Shown here in pieces: positions 50,289 through 59,913 of a stretch of DNA of 64,000 nt. Numbering within the stretch: the stretch's first letter is position 1; each line of letters starts with the position of its first letter. The position numbers were made by a program, and so were the translations under genes. The stretch is from CAVQCX01 sp963775335 (GTDB lineage: Bacteria; Pseudomonadota; Gammaproteobacteria; Chromatiales; Chromatiaceae), in assembly GCA_963775335.1 (NCBI GenBank), contig CAVZIJ010000003.1:558001-622000 (forward strand), written 5' to 3'. The notes beneath the pieces were generated by a model, which worked only from the letters and a program-made list of their open reading frames with translations, had not been told where the DNA came from and did not search any database.

Positions 50289-51125
50289 TTGACCACCCCT
50301 CAAGAACACAAAGACGAAGCGACGGACGGGCATTGGGAGCACTCGTCACATCGGGCGTTTTTCGAGTATTACCGTGATGAAAGCGTAAGTCCGCAGGCCC
50401 TGGAACGCTTCACGGCGATTCGCAAGAAACTCCTGGACACCCTCGCCGCCGACCGCGGCGCGGAACCGCGGGACCTGGACGTGGCGGACGTCGGATGCGG
50501 TGCAGGGACACAATGCATGCTCTGGGCGGAGCTCGGCCACCGGGTGAACGGCATAGACATCAACGGTCCCCTGATCGAGCTGGCGCGCCGGCGCTTTGCC
50601 GAGGCGAATACCCCAGCCCGGTTCTGGGTCGGCTCCGCAACGGAGCTCCCTTGGGATGACGCATCGATGGACGTGTGCATCATGCCGGAACTCCTGGAAC
50701 ACGTAGTGCAATGGCGACAATGCCTCGATGAAGGGGCCCGCATCCTGCGCCTCGGCGGAATTCTCTATTTGACGACCACTAACCGGCTGTGCCCCATCCA
50801 GCAAGAATTCAATTTGCCGCTATACAGCTGGTATCCCGCCCCCCTGAAGCGATACTGCGAAAATCTCGCAAGGACGACGCGACCCGGTCTCGCCGGATAC
50901 GCCACGTACCCCGCCGTCAACTGGTTCACGTTCCACCAGTTGACGGCCGAGCTTAAAGGGCGCGGCCTGGACGCAGCGGACCGCTTCGAGACGATAGACA
51001 CAACGGGATTCAACCTTCCCAAGAAGCTGCTCATATCGGGCATTCGGCGATTCGCTTTGCTCCGCTGGCTGGCATTGGCCGCCACCCCCGCCACCCATGT
51101 CATTGCCATAAAGAGGGTGGGCTAG
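50289..51125 (+). CDS. Class I SAM-dependent methyltransferase
   Basis: 278 residues. The SAM motif DLDVADVGCGAGTQCMLWAE is followed by VNGIDINGPLIELARRR and MPELLEHVVQWRQCLDEGAR, a UbiG/Methyltransf_11 pattern. The C-terminal third contains aromatic residues typical of sugar or lipid methyltransferases, but the substrate is unknown. Start is TTG at 50289, with GGAG 9 bases upstream. It is the last complete gene between the two IS copies. Confidence 0.85.
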   Translation: MTTPQEHKDEATDGHWEHSSHRAFFEYYRDESVSPQALERFTAIRKKLLDTLAADRGAEPRDLDVADVGCGAGTQCMLWAELGHRVNGIDINGPLIELARRRFAEANTPARFWVGSATELPWDDASMDVCIMPELLEHVVQWRQCLDEGARILRLGGILYLTTTNRLCPIQQEFNLPLYSWYPAPLKRYCENLARTTRPGLAGYATYPAVNWFTFHQLTAELKGRGLDAADRFETIDTTGFNLPKKLLISGIRRFALLRWLALAATPATHVIAIKRVG

Positions 51126-51491
51126 CAAACGACGACGATTTATCCGCGGGACCCTGATCGCCCCCGGGAAATTCTATCGCAGGACGCGCAGGACGGGGTT
51201 TCGAGTAGGCCGGGTACTCCTCGAACGGTAGGGCGAAGTTTGTGTTCTCTGTTGCCCGCCTGGTTTCCCGGCGGTGCCCTATGATCTGGCCCATGGTCCG
51301 AGTTGTAGCCCGGCCCCTCTCAGAACCGAACAAGCGGCTTTCCCACATCCGGCTCCTCGCTCGGTCATTCAGCAAGCCTCCGCTCTTCGACAGGGATTGA
51401 GGTCCTTTCGGAAGCGCGCCGAGGGCCAGCCCACCGCAGCCTAGGCTCGGTTCTACTGTAACCGTTCAAACCGAACCGTTCTTCCGCGGCG
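51126..51491. other. Intergenic with a possible group II intron relic
   Basis: On the minus strand, GAGGAGCCGGATGTGGGAAA, then GCCGCTTGTTCGGTTCTGAG (about 51318-51357), resembles the hairpin that accompanies group II intron maturase genes. No reverse transcriptase is present, so only a relic is suggested. The rest holds nothing recognisable. Confidence 0.35.
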
Positions 51492-51805
51492 CGTGGTGTG
51501 GATGGTTTCCGAAACCTGCGCCTAGTCGGTGAATACCGCGAAGAACCGCCAATGAGGGTGGCGAATAGCTATCGCTGAAGCCGAGGAAGGCCAGGAGGGT
51601 GTTGGAGGGTGACCAGCGAGTCGCGGGGGTGACAAGCGGAGCACAAGTCGGCTAAATCGTCAGGGCCGTTGAGAAAGGCGCGGCACCGGCCTTGACCGCC
51701 ACAGTCCACCGGATGCCGCGCCCCCAAACCGTGCGGTGCACGGCCCACTGGAGAGTATCTCTTTCCCGTGGGTTTTAATCCAGCTCTCATCGGCAGGAGC
51801 GACCG

Positions 51806-52261
51806 ATGCAGAGCAGCGCGCGCCTGTTCAGCTGTGCCGGTTGCCGCTGTCAGGTGGTGATCTGCAGCCACTGCGACCGCGGCAACATCTACTGCGGTCA
51901 GCGATGTTCGCAAGCCGCCCGCGGTCAATCCCAGCGCGAGGCCGCTCGGCGCTACCAGAGAACGCGTCGCGGTCGTTCATGCCATGCCGAGCGCCAGCGT
52001 CGCTATCGCCAACGGCGAACAACGAAAGTGACGCATCAGGGTTCACCTCCCGTCCTGGCCGATGAAACACTGTCCGCCGAGTCGAAGGCACCGGTTCAGC
52101 GCAGCGAGGTGTCGGCGACGGATGTCGCCGATGGCATTCGTTGCCACTTCTGCGCTCGGGTGTGCTCGCACCGGTTGCGCCCGTCATTCCTGCACCGGCG
52201 TGCGACTCGTGAAGCGATTGACTTGCCACCCCCGGCTTGGGTGCAGCGCACGGGTCCCTGA
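51806..52261 (+). CDS. Cys-rich accessory protein of IS21-like copy 2
   Basis: Identical to the ORF at 44903-45358: Cys cluster CAGCRCQVVICSHCDRG, Arg-rich middle, and CHFCARVC. Its stop precedes istA by 41 bases. Confidence 0.7.
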   Translation: MQSSARLFSCAGCRCQVVICSHCDRGNIYCGQRCSQAARGQSQREAARRYQRTRRGRSCHAERQRRYRQRRTTKVTHQGSPPVLADETLSAESKAPVQRSEVSATDVADGIRCHFCARVCSHRLRPSFLHRRATREAIDLPPPAWVQRTGP

Positions 52262-52302
52262 ACCCGTGGCCGAGGTGGCCTCGAAACGAGGAGCAGACAA
52301 CC

Positions 52303-53820
52303 TTGACCATACCCAAAGAGCTCGAAGCGAAGATCCTGCGCTACTTCCATGTGGAGAAGTGGAAGGTGGGTACTATCTCCCGCCAGCTGGGCCTCCACCA
52401 CGGTACCGTTGACCGGGTCCTCTCACAGGCCGGGCTGCCCAAGGCCGAACGTCCCCATAGGGCCTCGCTGATCGACCCCTACGTGGCGTTCGTGCGCAAG
52501 ACACTGCAGCTGTACCCCAAGCTCACCGCCAGTCGCCTCTACGCCATGGTGTGCGAGCGGGGCTACAACGGCGGTGAGGATCACTTTCGCCACCTGATCG
52601 CCCATCACCGGCCTCGCCCGCAGCCCGAGGCCTATCTACGCCTGAAAACGCTGCCGGGCGAGCAAGCCCAAGTGGACTGGGCACACTTCGGCAAGGTCTC
52701 CATCGGCAAGGCCGAGCGCACGCTGATGGCCTTTGTCATGGTGCTGAGCTTCTCGCGGTGGATCTTCCTGCGCTTCTTCCTCGATGCGCGCATGGCCAAC
52801 TTCCTGCGCGGACACGAGGCGGCCTTCACCGCCTGGGGCGGGGTGCCCAGGGTGCTGCTGTACGATAACCTCAAGAGCGCGGTGCTGGAGCGTCAAGGCG
52901 ATGCGATCCGCTTCCACCCCACCCTGCTGGAATTGGCGGCTCACTATCGTTTCGATCCACGCCCGGTGGCGGTGGCCCGCGGCAATGAAAAAGGGCGCGT
53001 GGAGCGGGCCATTCGCTATGCGCGAGACAGCTTCTTTGCCGCCCGTCAATGGACCGATCTGGACGATCTCAACGCCCAGGCAGCGGCTTGGTGTGAGGGC
53101 CTGGCCGCTGATCGACCTTGTCCGGAAGATCGCTCAATGAGCGTACGCGAGGCCTTTGCCCAGGAGCAGCCCAAGCTGCTCGCCCTACCGGACAATCCGT
53201 TTCCCACCGACGAGCGCGAGGCGGTGCGTGTCGGTAAGACCCCCTACGTGCGCTTCGACCGCAACGACTACAGCATTCCCTTCACTCAGGTACGGCGCAC
53301 GCTCACGGTGCTGGCCAGCCCCACCGAGGTGCGGGTCCTGGACGGGGCCGAGGTCATCGCCGCGCATGCGCGCAGCTACGATAAGGGCCAGCAGGTGGAG
53401 AATCCGGCTCACATCGCCGAGCTGGCGGCACGCAAACGCCAAGCGCGAGCGCATCGCGGCACCGATCGGCTCGCCCGGGCCGCACCCCACAGCGCCGAGC
53501 TGCTCAGCCGCGCCGCCGAGCGGGGCGATAACTTGGGCTCGATCACCGCCGCCCTACTGCGTCTGCTCGATCGCTACGGCGCCACCGAGCTCGAAGCGGC
53601 CATCGCCGAGGCCCTGGCCCGTGACGTGCCCCATCCCAACGCGGTGCGCTTGGCCCTGCAGCGGGTGCGCGAGCAACGCGACCAACCCCCACCGTTGCCG
53701 ATCGCACTGCCGGCGGACCGGCGGGTGCGCGAGCTGGTGGTCTGCCCCCACAAGCTCGAGGACTACGATCAGCTCCAAGCCCACCCGGAGGACGACCATG
53801 AGCACCCCGGCCATCGATGA
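52303..53820 (+). CDS. istA: IstA-like transposase, copy 2
   Basis: Same protein as copy 1, with DDE residues in AQVDWAHFGKV, RVLLYDNLKSAV and NEKGRVERAI. The TTG at 52303 follows GAGGAG and begins MTIPKELEAKILRYF; reading from 52237 would add residues that overlap the accessory ORF. Confidence 0.95.
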   Translation: MTIPKELEAKILRYFHVEKWKVGTISRQLGLHHGTVDRVLSQAGLPKAERPHRASLIDPYVAFVRKTLQLYPKLTASRLYAMVCERGYNGGEDHFRHLIAHHRPRPQPEAYLRLKTLPGEQAQVDWAHFGKVSIGKAERTLMAFVMVLSFSRWIFLRFFLDARMANFLRGHEAAFTAWGGVPRVLLYDNLKSAVLERQGDAIRFHPTLLELAAHYRFDPRPVAVARGNEKGRVERAIRYARDSFFAARQWTDLDDLNAQAAAWCEGLAADRPCPEDRSMSVREAFAQEQPKLLALPDNPFPTDEREAVRVGKTPYVRFDRNDYSIPFTQVRRTLTVLASPTEVRVLDGAEVIAAHARSYDKGQQVENPAHIAELAARKRQARAHRGTDRLARAAPHSAELLSRAAERGDNLGSITAALLRLLDRYGATELEAAIAEALARDVPHPNAVRLALQRVREQRDQPPPLPIALPADRRVRELVVCPHKLEDYDQLQAHPEDDHEHPGHR

Positions 53821-54577
53821 TCCCCTCCTGGCGCGCGCCAAGGCGCTCAAGCTCTACGGCATGCTGGCCCATTGGGAAGAAATCGCCGAGACCGGCTCGA
53901 TCACGTCCCTGATCCAGTGGGAGGAAGAAGAACGGGCGCGGCGTTCGCTCGAGCGTCGCCTCGCCAACGCCCACCTGGGCCGCTTCCGCGCCTTGGCCGA
54001 CTTCGATTGGCATTGGCCCAAGCGCTGTGACCGCGAGGCCATCGAGGAGTTGATGGGCCTGGCCTTTCTCCAAGAGGCGGCCAACGCCATCTTGGTCGGT
54101 CCCAACGGCGTGGGTAAGTCCACCATCGCCCGCAACATCGCCTATCAGGCGGTGCTGGCCGGTCACACGGTGCTGTGCACCAGCGCCGCACAGATGCTCA
54201 ACGAGCTGGCCGGTGCCGATGGCGACCATGCCCTACGTCATCGACTCTCGGTGTATGCGCGCCCGCGCCTGTTGCTGATCGATGAGATCGGCTATCTGTC
54301 CTACTCCAACCGCCATGCCGATCTGCTCTTTGAGATCGTCTCGCGTCGCTATCAAGAGAAATCCACCCTGGTGACCACCAACCGCCCGTTCTCCGAATGG
54401 GGCGAGGTCTTCCCCAACGCCGCCTGTGTCGTCTCTCTGGTCGACCGGCTCGTACACAACGCCGAGATCATTCAGATCGACGGCGAGTCCTACCGCCTCA
54501 AGGAGGCCAAGGAGCGCAGCGAGGCGCGGCGCAAACAGCGCGCGGTACGCAAAACCAAATCTCGCACCGATCCGTGA
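53798..54577 (+). CDS. istB: IstB-like transposition ATPase, copy 2
   Basis: Same protein as copy 1 (GPNGVGKST, LLLIDEIGYLSYS). ATG at 53798, overlapping istA by 23 bases. Confidence 0.95.
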   Translation: MSTPAIDDPLLARAKALKLYGMLAHWEEIAETGSITSLIQWEEEERARRSLERRLANAHLGRFRALADFDWHWPKRCDREAIEELMGLAFLQEAANAILVGPNGVGKSTIARNIAYQAVLAGHTVLCTSAAQMLNELAGADGDHALRHRLSVYARPRLLLIDEIGYLSYSNRHADLLFEIVSRRYQEKSTLVTTNRPFSEWGEVFPNAACVVSLVDRLVHNAEIIQIDGESYRLKEAKERSEARRKQRAVRKTKSRTDP

Positions 54578-54598
54578 TTCCCCTCAATGGAGGTTCCC

Positions 54599-54796
54599 AT
54601 GCTCCCCGACCCCCACATCCCGCACTATTGGACGCCCGAACAGGCCTTGGCTGTCTACGAATGGCTCGACGAGCTGCACGAGCGCGTCTGGGACCAGTAC
54701 GGCGAGCAAATCCAGCAATACTACCGCACCGAGCGCGGCGAGCACGACGATGCGCAGCCCGACCTCTTTGAGCTCGACGACGAGATTCCATTCTGA
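54599..54796 (+). CDS. Small accessory ORF of IS21-like copy 2
   Basis: Identical to the 65-residue ORF of copy 1 (MLPDPHIPHYWTPEQALAVY to LDDEIPF). GGAGG lies 5 bases before its ATG. Confidence 0.65.
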   Translation: MLPDPHIPHYWTPEQALAVYEWLDELHERVWDQYGEQIQQYYRTERGEHDDAQPDLFELDDEIPF

Positions 54797-54908
54797 GACT
54801 TGCGCCAGACACTGATGCCAAGCGTCGAGATCGCGCATCTCCTCGCGCAAAACTCTCCACATCGTTCACCGTTTATGCGCAGGTTTGATCAACCGTCAAC
54901 ACGTGGCG

Positions 54909-55004
54909 CCGCCCTATCGTAGCCCGGCTGATCCACCACCGGTGCCGCTGTTGCGTGACGAAGTGGCCGTGCTCAAGGGGCGGAAGGCGAAGCCGAAGTT
55001 CTAG
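54909..55004 (+). pseudogene. Transposase N-terminal relic beside IS copy 2
   Basis: The frame reads PPYRSPADPPPVPLLRDEVA, VLKGRKAKPKF and a stop, then ASGMEK in the same frame. LRDEVAVLKGRKAKPK with SGMEK is like the N-terminal linker of some IS66-type transposases (RDEIAVLKG...RPSGMEK). The stop codon and the IS21-like insertion leave only this scrap. 55005-55130 holds nothing else. Confidence 0.45.
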
Positions 55005-55130
55005 GCGAGCGGAATGGAGAAAGGGACCGAAGACGGTGGAGCTCAGACCCTCGATCGAGCCCCCGGGCGGGTGGCGCTTCGATGGATACCGAGATTTTGT
55101 CGTCCAGGACCTGAGGATTGAGGCTCACAA

Positions 55131-56603
55131 TTAGACAAGACGCCCCAGTAGTTTTCTTTGAGCCAGGACATTCTTGATGAGGTAAGCTTCTCCCCCCTCT
55201 CGTTTACCTGTCACAACCCACATAAGTAGAATGCATATTGTGTACATGATGCCGCCCGCGCAAACTTCAATGAGCAAGCGCCCCCAGGGGACAACACTGG
55301 ACATCATGGGCTGCAACTCATGCAGAAGCAGCGCCATGAGTCCCGCGGCAATCAATGGCCGAATCAATGGGCCAAAGAAGGCACGCATGCTCAATGCCTT
55401 AATCTGTGTCAACACAATACCAATTGATGTCATGCTGCCCACTGTGACGGCAGCCAAGCGAATTAAAGCAAGCTCATTAGCTCCTGCATGCGGCAGGAGT
55501 ATGATCGCAGTGAACAAGAATAACCCAGCCTGCAACCAAGAGACAGCGGCGAGCATTCTTACTTGACCTATTGCAAGTAATGCATACCCAGTGGAGTGGA
55601 TCAGCGCAACAATAAGATTGACCATGGCCAACACCTGAATCAACGGTATAGAAGCAAGCCATTTTTGCCCTAGCAAGACCCACACCGCGTCATGCGCAAC
55701 CGTCGCCAGGCCGGCACAAGCTGGGATCGCCACCAGAGCCTGCACGCCAATCGCAGTTGAGATGCTCCGTGCGAACGCCTCAGGATCGCCGCGTTTTAGA
55801 ACAAAGGCCGGAAAGAGCACGCGGCCAAGTGGCGCAAGCAATTCGGACGTAGGCATCGCGGCAATTTCATCCGCAATGGCATACTCGCCCGTCATCCCGG
55901 CGCTGGTGCGGCCCCCTACCAGCAGCTTGTCGGTGCGGCTGTCCAGATAACTACCTATATTGCGAACCAAGACCCATTGCGAGAATGACCAAATGTGCGA
56001 TAGCCGTGTGAGGCAAAATCTTGGCCGGTGCTTGTGCATGCCATAGCTGAGGAAAACACCCATTACCCGACCGGCCAACGCGCCAAACACCATCGCCCAA
56101 TAGGTATGAAGCACGAAGGCGCCGACCAGGGTGACGAGAAAGCCAGTAACGCGCTTGTAAAAAAAGAACTTGAAGTCAATGCCGAACTCCATGTTCTTTT
56201 GGAATGTGACGATACCAATATTCTCCAGGCCCCCAATGACAACGTTGAGCGACATGACCCGCAACACATCGGTGACGAGGGGGTTATGGTAATAGTCGGC
56301 GGCAAGGGGGGAGAAAACAAAGATTGACAGAGCCACGATGCCGGCCTGGATCAGGCGCAACGTCCATGCCGTGTCGTAGTCTTCATGCTCAGCCGTATGG
56401 TTGTGAATCAGGGCAATATTGACACCAAGATCGAGCAGCACATCGACCAGCCCCACTACGACAGTGGCCATGGCGATGATGCCAAAGTCTGCCGGCGTGA
56501 GCAGGCGAGCAAGAATCATCATGCTGATCAGACCGATCAGGCGATCGGACCAGCGCATGGCGACGGTCAGCAGGGCGCTGTGAAAGACGGATTTAGTACG
56601 CAC
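55131..56603 (-). CDS. Wzx/WzxC-type polysaccharide flippase
   Basis: 490 residues with about 12 hydrophobic segments, from SALLTVAMRWSDRLIGLISM to VCAGGIMYTICILLMWVVTG. LARLLTPADFGIIAMATVVV and LGVNIALIHNHTAEHEDYDT are typical of the lipopolysaccharide/exopolysaccharide flippase family (MATE/MOP superfamily). It should move lipid-linked repeat units across the inner membrane. It is the last gene of a minus-strand cluster with two glycosyltransferases and a methyltransferase. Confidence 0.9.
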   Translation of the reverse strand: MRTKSVFHSALLTVAMRWSDRLIGLISMMILARLLTPADFGIIAMATVVVGLVDVLLDLGVNIALIHNHTAEHEDYDTAWTLRLIQAGIVALSIFVFSPLAADYYHNPLVTDVLRVMSLNVVIGGLENIGIVTFQKNMEFGIDFKFFFYKRVTGFLVTLVGAFVLHTYWAMVFGALAGRVMGVFLSYGMHKHRPRFCLTRLSHIWSFSQWVLVRNIGSYLDSRTDKLLVGGRTSAGMTGEYAIADEIAAMPTSELLAPLGRVLFPAFVLKRGDPEAFARSISTAIGVQALVAIPACAGLATVAHDAVWVLLGQKWLASIPLIQVLAMVNLIVALIHSTGYALLAIGQVRMLAAVSWLQAGLFLFTAIILLPHAGANELALIRLAAVTVGSMTSIGIVLTQIKALSMRAFFGPLIRPLIAAGLMALLLHELQPMMSSVVPWGRLLIEVCAGGIMYTICILLMWVVTGKREGGEAYLIKNVLAQRKLLGRLV

Positions 56604-56669
56604 CGGTCATCGGGTGTGGCTGGTGAATTGCATGCTTACGTCCAACATGCGTCAATGTCTAAACATAAA

Positions 56670-57566
56670 TCATCGCTTTATTGCAGCCGCAACGATGTGC
56701 CAGGAAAATGGCAGAAAACACCAACCGGAGCGGACTTTAAGGCTGAACAGATGATGGCGAATCGCAATGCGAATTTCGCCTTCCCCCAGGTACCACGCGG
56801 ATAGATCGTGATGGGCTTGGGAAAGCCGCTTTCTGAGGATCTTGCGAATGTGCTTGGGTGGATGTGAATCCAGCATTCGATGATAAAGGCTAACGTAAGT
56901 ATTTTTATATTCTGGCGATTTCGACAAAGATAACGGCGTGTCGGCATGAACTCTAAAAGTAGGCTCATTCAGCACGCAAAATCGCTTCTGATCCATGGCT
57001 AACCGAAATGCAAGCCAAGACCATTCAGCGTATGGATGGTAATTCTCGAAGTATTTTTTTCCCACAGAAGAAGAGCGGAATAGCGCACCACAAGAGGGTA
57101 GCCAGTTTTCCGTGAAGAACGCTTCAAGCGGGTTTTCTGGAACCGTGTCCAAGTGATGAAGACAAAGGCTATCACTGCCGTCCTTTCGAAAATAGCCATT
57201 GGACAGCAGAATGTCGGCATCTGGATTATTTTGAATCGCTGCCAAGCGCCGGGTCAAGCCACTTGGAAGCAATTCGTCGTCATCGTCCAGAAAACCAAAG
57301 TATTCGGTGTCCAGGAGAGGCACAGCGGAAGCTAAAGTCTTAGGTGAGGATCCCTCGTCAAAATAGACGTAGCGCACATCGAATTCCTCGCGCAGCTCAA
57401 CGGCCAAATCAGCATCTACGTTGGGGCCGTTTGCGGCAACTAGGATCTTGGCTATGCCGACCGCGCCCATTTGAATGGACGAAATGGCCCTGCGAAGGGA
57501 ATCTGCTCTCCGGGCTGTGCACGCAGTAGGGATGATGATGGTAATTAGGGGCGGATGCGTCAGCAT
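56670..57566 (-). CDS. Family 2 glycosyltransferase
   Basis: 298 residues. LITIIIPTACTARRADSLRR, VLVAANGPN-like ILVAANGPNVDAD, and EYFGFLDDDDELLPSGL, the DxD metal-binding motif of GT2, are clear. TENWLPSCGALFRSSSV is the acceptor-side block. It adds a sugar to a surface polysaccharide; sugar and acceptor are unknown. The gene and its upstream region are visibly richer in A+T than the window average, suggesting horizontal transfer of the cluster. Confidence 0.88.
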   Translation of the reverse strand: MLTHPPLITIIIPTACTARRADSLRRAISSIQMGAVGIAKILVAANGPNVDADLAVELREEFDVRYVYFDEGSSPKTLASAVPLLDTEYFGFLDDDDELLPSGLTRRLAAIQNNPDADILLSNGYFRKDGSDSLCLHHLDTVPENPLEAFFTENWLPSCGALFRSSSVGKKYFENYHPYAEWSWLAFRLAMDQKRFCVLNEPTFRVHADTPLSLSKSPEYKNTYVSLYHRMLDSHPPKHIRKILRKRLSQAHHDLSAWYLGEGEIRIAIRHHLFSLKVRSGWCFLPFSWHIVAAAIKR

Positions 57567-57776
57567 CGTCTATTACGCGATTTGTAGTGGGGAGGGCTCA
57601 TATGAGATATGCGCATTTGTTAAGTTGGTGGTATTGCGACTTATTCGCGCGACGGCCAGAAATGGTCATAATCGCCCGAACCGTCTCTCAACAGATAGGC
57701 TAGATTGCCCCGATTTTGTCTTCACTACGATGACCCACTTAGATTCAAACGCCATGTTGGGTTAAGGCTAAAAAGG

Positions 57777-58691
57777 CTATCGTTTCGAACTGCGGCCGAT
57801 CATGGTCATGATTTCTAGCCCTCCCCACTCTTTCCATTGTTTATGCCCCGCCACCAATTGTCGGTGGCGACGAAAAGCACCTATGCAATCACTCGGGTTC
57901 TTGAGAATGGCTTTTACTAGACGGAACAAGCGGGGTTGGGGAATCTCTTTATGTCCCTTCCACCAAGGGCGTAGCACTCGATCGGCCAAGTGAATATCTG
58001 TAAGCCCGGCATTGGCCATCATCTCTTTTAGTTGGGGGGGGGCCAGATACCATCGATGATCGAGTTGATAATTCCACCACTTTCCTCCCGCGGTTATTCT
58101 CCCGACTGACTGATAATTCCCCGTTTCGATGACAACCAAACCGTTCGGCGCAAGCCAGTGAGTTGCTTCAACAATTAACGCAAGTGGATTTTCCACATGC
58201 TCAACTACATCCCATAGAGTAATTACGTCGTAATATTCATTCTTCTTTGAGAGATCGGAAAATGTTCCTTGGATAAAGCTTACTGTCCCGGATTCAGTTG
58301 AGAGTGGTAACGCAGGATCTAGCCCGGTCACCTGCCAACCGTGGTTAGCCATGATTTTTGCAAAACAGCCATCGCCACACCCGACATCGAGTAGCTTTCC
58401 AGACCCCACAGCATTCGCGCTTACAAATTGCCGATGAAGTTCGCCAATAGCTACACGTTTGGCAGGATCAAAATAGCTTTCTTCCGCCCGGGTTGCATAC
58501 GCGGCCTCAAATACAGAGACGCTCTCTTCTGTTGTCCTCTGAAATGGCCACTGCCAAGCAGCGATGCAGTTAGTGCATTCAGTTATGCTGACTTTTCCTG
58601 CCGATTGACCTGTCGCGTCGTAGGGTGTGGCGGTAAAGTGCCTCAACGCGCTCCCTTCACAGAAAGGGCACAGTGATCCAGATACTTTCAT
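57777..58691 (-). CDS. SAM-dependent methyltransferase with N-terminal zinc knuckle
   Basis: 304 residues. CPFCEGSALRHF and ECTNCIAAWQWPF form two CxxC pairs, a small Zn ribbon. The SAM-binding motif is KLLDVGCGDGCFAKIMANHG, with ITLWDVVEHVENPLALIVEA as motif II. This is the layout of methyltransferases found in O-antigen and glycan clusters. The 3' half contains TAGGKWWNYQLDHRWYLAPP. It begins directly at the end of the frameshifted glycosyltransferase upstream (58692). Confidence 0.88.
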   Translation of the reverse strand: MKVSGSLCPFCEGSALRHFTATPYDATGQSAGKVSITECTNCIAAWQWPFQRTTEESVSVFEAAYATRAEESYFDPAKRVAIGELHRQFVSANAVGSGKLLDVGCGDGCFAKIMANHGWQVTGLDPALPLSTESGTVSFIQGTFSDLSKKNEYYDVITLWDVVEHVENPLALIVEATHWLAPNGLVVIETGNYQSVGRITAGGKWWNYQLDHRWYLAPPQLKEMMANAGLTDIHLADRVLRPWWKGHKEIPQPRLFRLVKAILKNPSDCIGAFRRHRQLVAGHKQWKEWGGLEIMTMIGRSSKR

Positions 58692-59913
58692 TTACAACGT
58701 TCCGAGTAAGGACGCCAGGTGGCTCGTGCGATTTTTGCGGGAGCAGGAAACAACCTCATCCACCATAGCCAAAGTCACTTTATCGGGCGCCGCGAGGACG
58801 CCAACCAGCTTGTCGGCAATCAAGCCCGCTTGGTAGAGCGGCGCGATGGCGCTGATGCCAACTTCCCCGAGGACTTTCGCAGTATCCCCCAGCGGGTCCG
58901 TCAGCGCAAGTATCGGGCGCTTCGCCCGCAAGTATTCGTAGAGCTTGGCAGGAATTTGGTCGTTGCAGTTCGAAGCCTGCAAGATGAGCAATACATCGGC
59001 GCGCATCATTTCGTCGATCGCGTCTTTGTATGGAATCGGTGGGAGCAATTCGATGCACTCGGCTAAGCCGAATTTATCCGTCAGTGCGCGCAAGAAATCC
59101 TCATGCATGGAGGCGCGAAAGCGTACGCGAAGTTGATCGGCGGAAATACGCCCGAACGTCGATCAGGGTGCGAATGGCCTGCAGGAATTGTGTCGGATCG
59201 CGTTCACTCGGATAGACAATGCCGCTATGCAGCAGGGTGATTTTGCCGGGGTTGAGGGGCGCGCCGCCGGGCGTTAATCCAGCGAAGGCTTCTTCATCAT
59301 AGCCATTCTCGATCACCTTGAAACGTCTTGAAGCAAGGGGGTAGCGCTCGCAATAGAGTCGGAAGGTGCCGGGAGTGGTAAAGGTGCATACTGACGCTTT
59401 CTTTGCTGCGTGTTCTTCGATGCGCTTGAAGCTTTTCCATGTGGGTGGGTTGCTGGGATAGCCATCCTGCGCCATGGGGTCGCGGAAGTCAGCCACCCAG
59501 GGTAACCCGGAGAGTTTGTGTAGAGCTGCACCGATCAAGTGAGCCGTGGCGATCGGGTAAGTGGACCAGATCACATCGGGCCGGTAACGCCGAATCATCA
59601 ATAGCCCTGAGAGGGTCGCGCCGGGTAGCCAGCTTATCCATCGATCGGGGCGAGCCAGAAAACCGGGGTAGCGCCCCGCGATGGAGAAATGGCGCGCGGT
59701 GTCGAGCGCCGACGCACGAACGACGACAGTTTCTTGGGATATCTCGGTCAGCAAGTCGGGGGCGGTTTGTTCGTACGCACGTGGATGTGCCGTGAGCACC
59801 AGCGGCTCCCAGCCAAATTCCGGCAGGTGATTGGCGAATCGCAAGGTACGCTGTATGCCGCTGCTTCCTGCAAACGGCGGGAAGTGATAGGCGATCATCA
59901 AGATGCGCTTCAT
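58692..59913 (-). pseudogene. Family 4-like glycosyltransferase, split by a frameshift
   Basis: The N-terminal half (MKRILMIAYHFPPFAGSSGI, QRTLRFANHLPEFGWEPLVL, PWVADFRDPMAQDGYP, VIENGYDEEAF) is a GT4 fold start. It runs in one frame to about 59155. The rest (ISADQLRVRFRASMHEDFLR, ADVLLILQASNCNDQIPAKL, YEYLRAKRPILALTDPLGDT) continues in another frame and holds the donor-binding region. The two pieces join cleanly after a one-base shift near 59149-59157. It could be a real pseudogene or a sequencing error in the run CGGGCG. Confidence 0.8.

Larger units (their letters stand above)
51497..54901 (+). mobile_element. IS21-like insertion sequence, copy 2 (3,405 bp)
   Basis: Inverted second copy of the element at 42263-45667. 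It begins TGTGGATGGTTTCCGAAACC and ends with the complement of TGTTGACGGTTGATCAAACC. The flanks are the direct repeat CGTGG (51492-51496, 54902-54906), a separate 5-bp target duplication. All encoded ORFs have identical translations in the two copies. Confidence 0.95.

Noticed and set aside
42263..54901. The two IS copies as one composite transposon that moved as a unit
   Set aside because: A unit transposition would leave matching target repeats only at the outer ends. Each copy has its own matching 5-bp pair, so independent insertion is the simpler reading.
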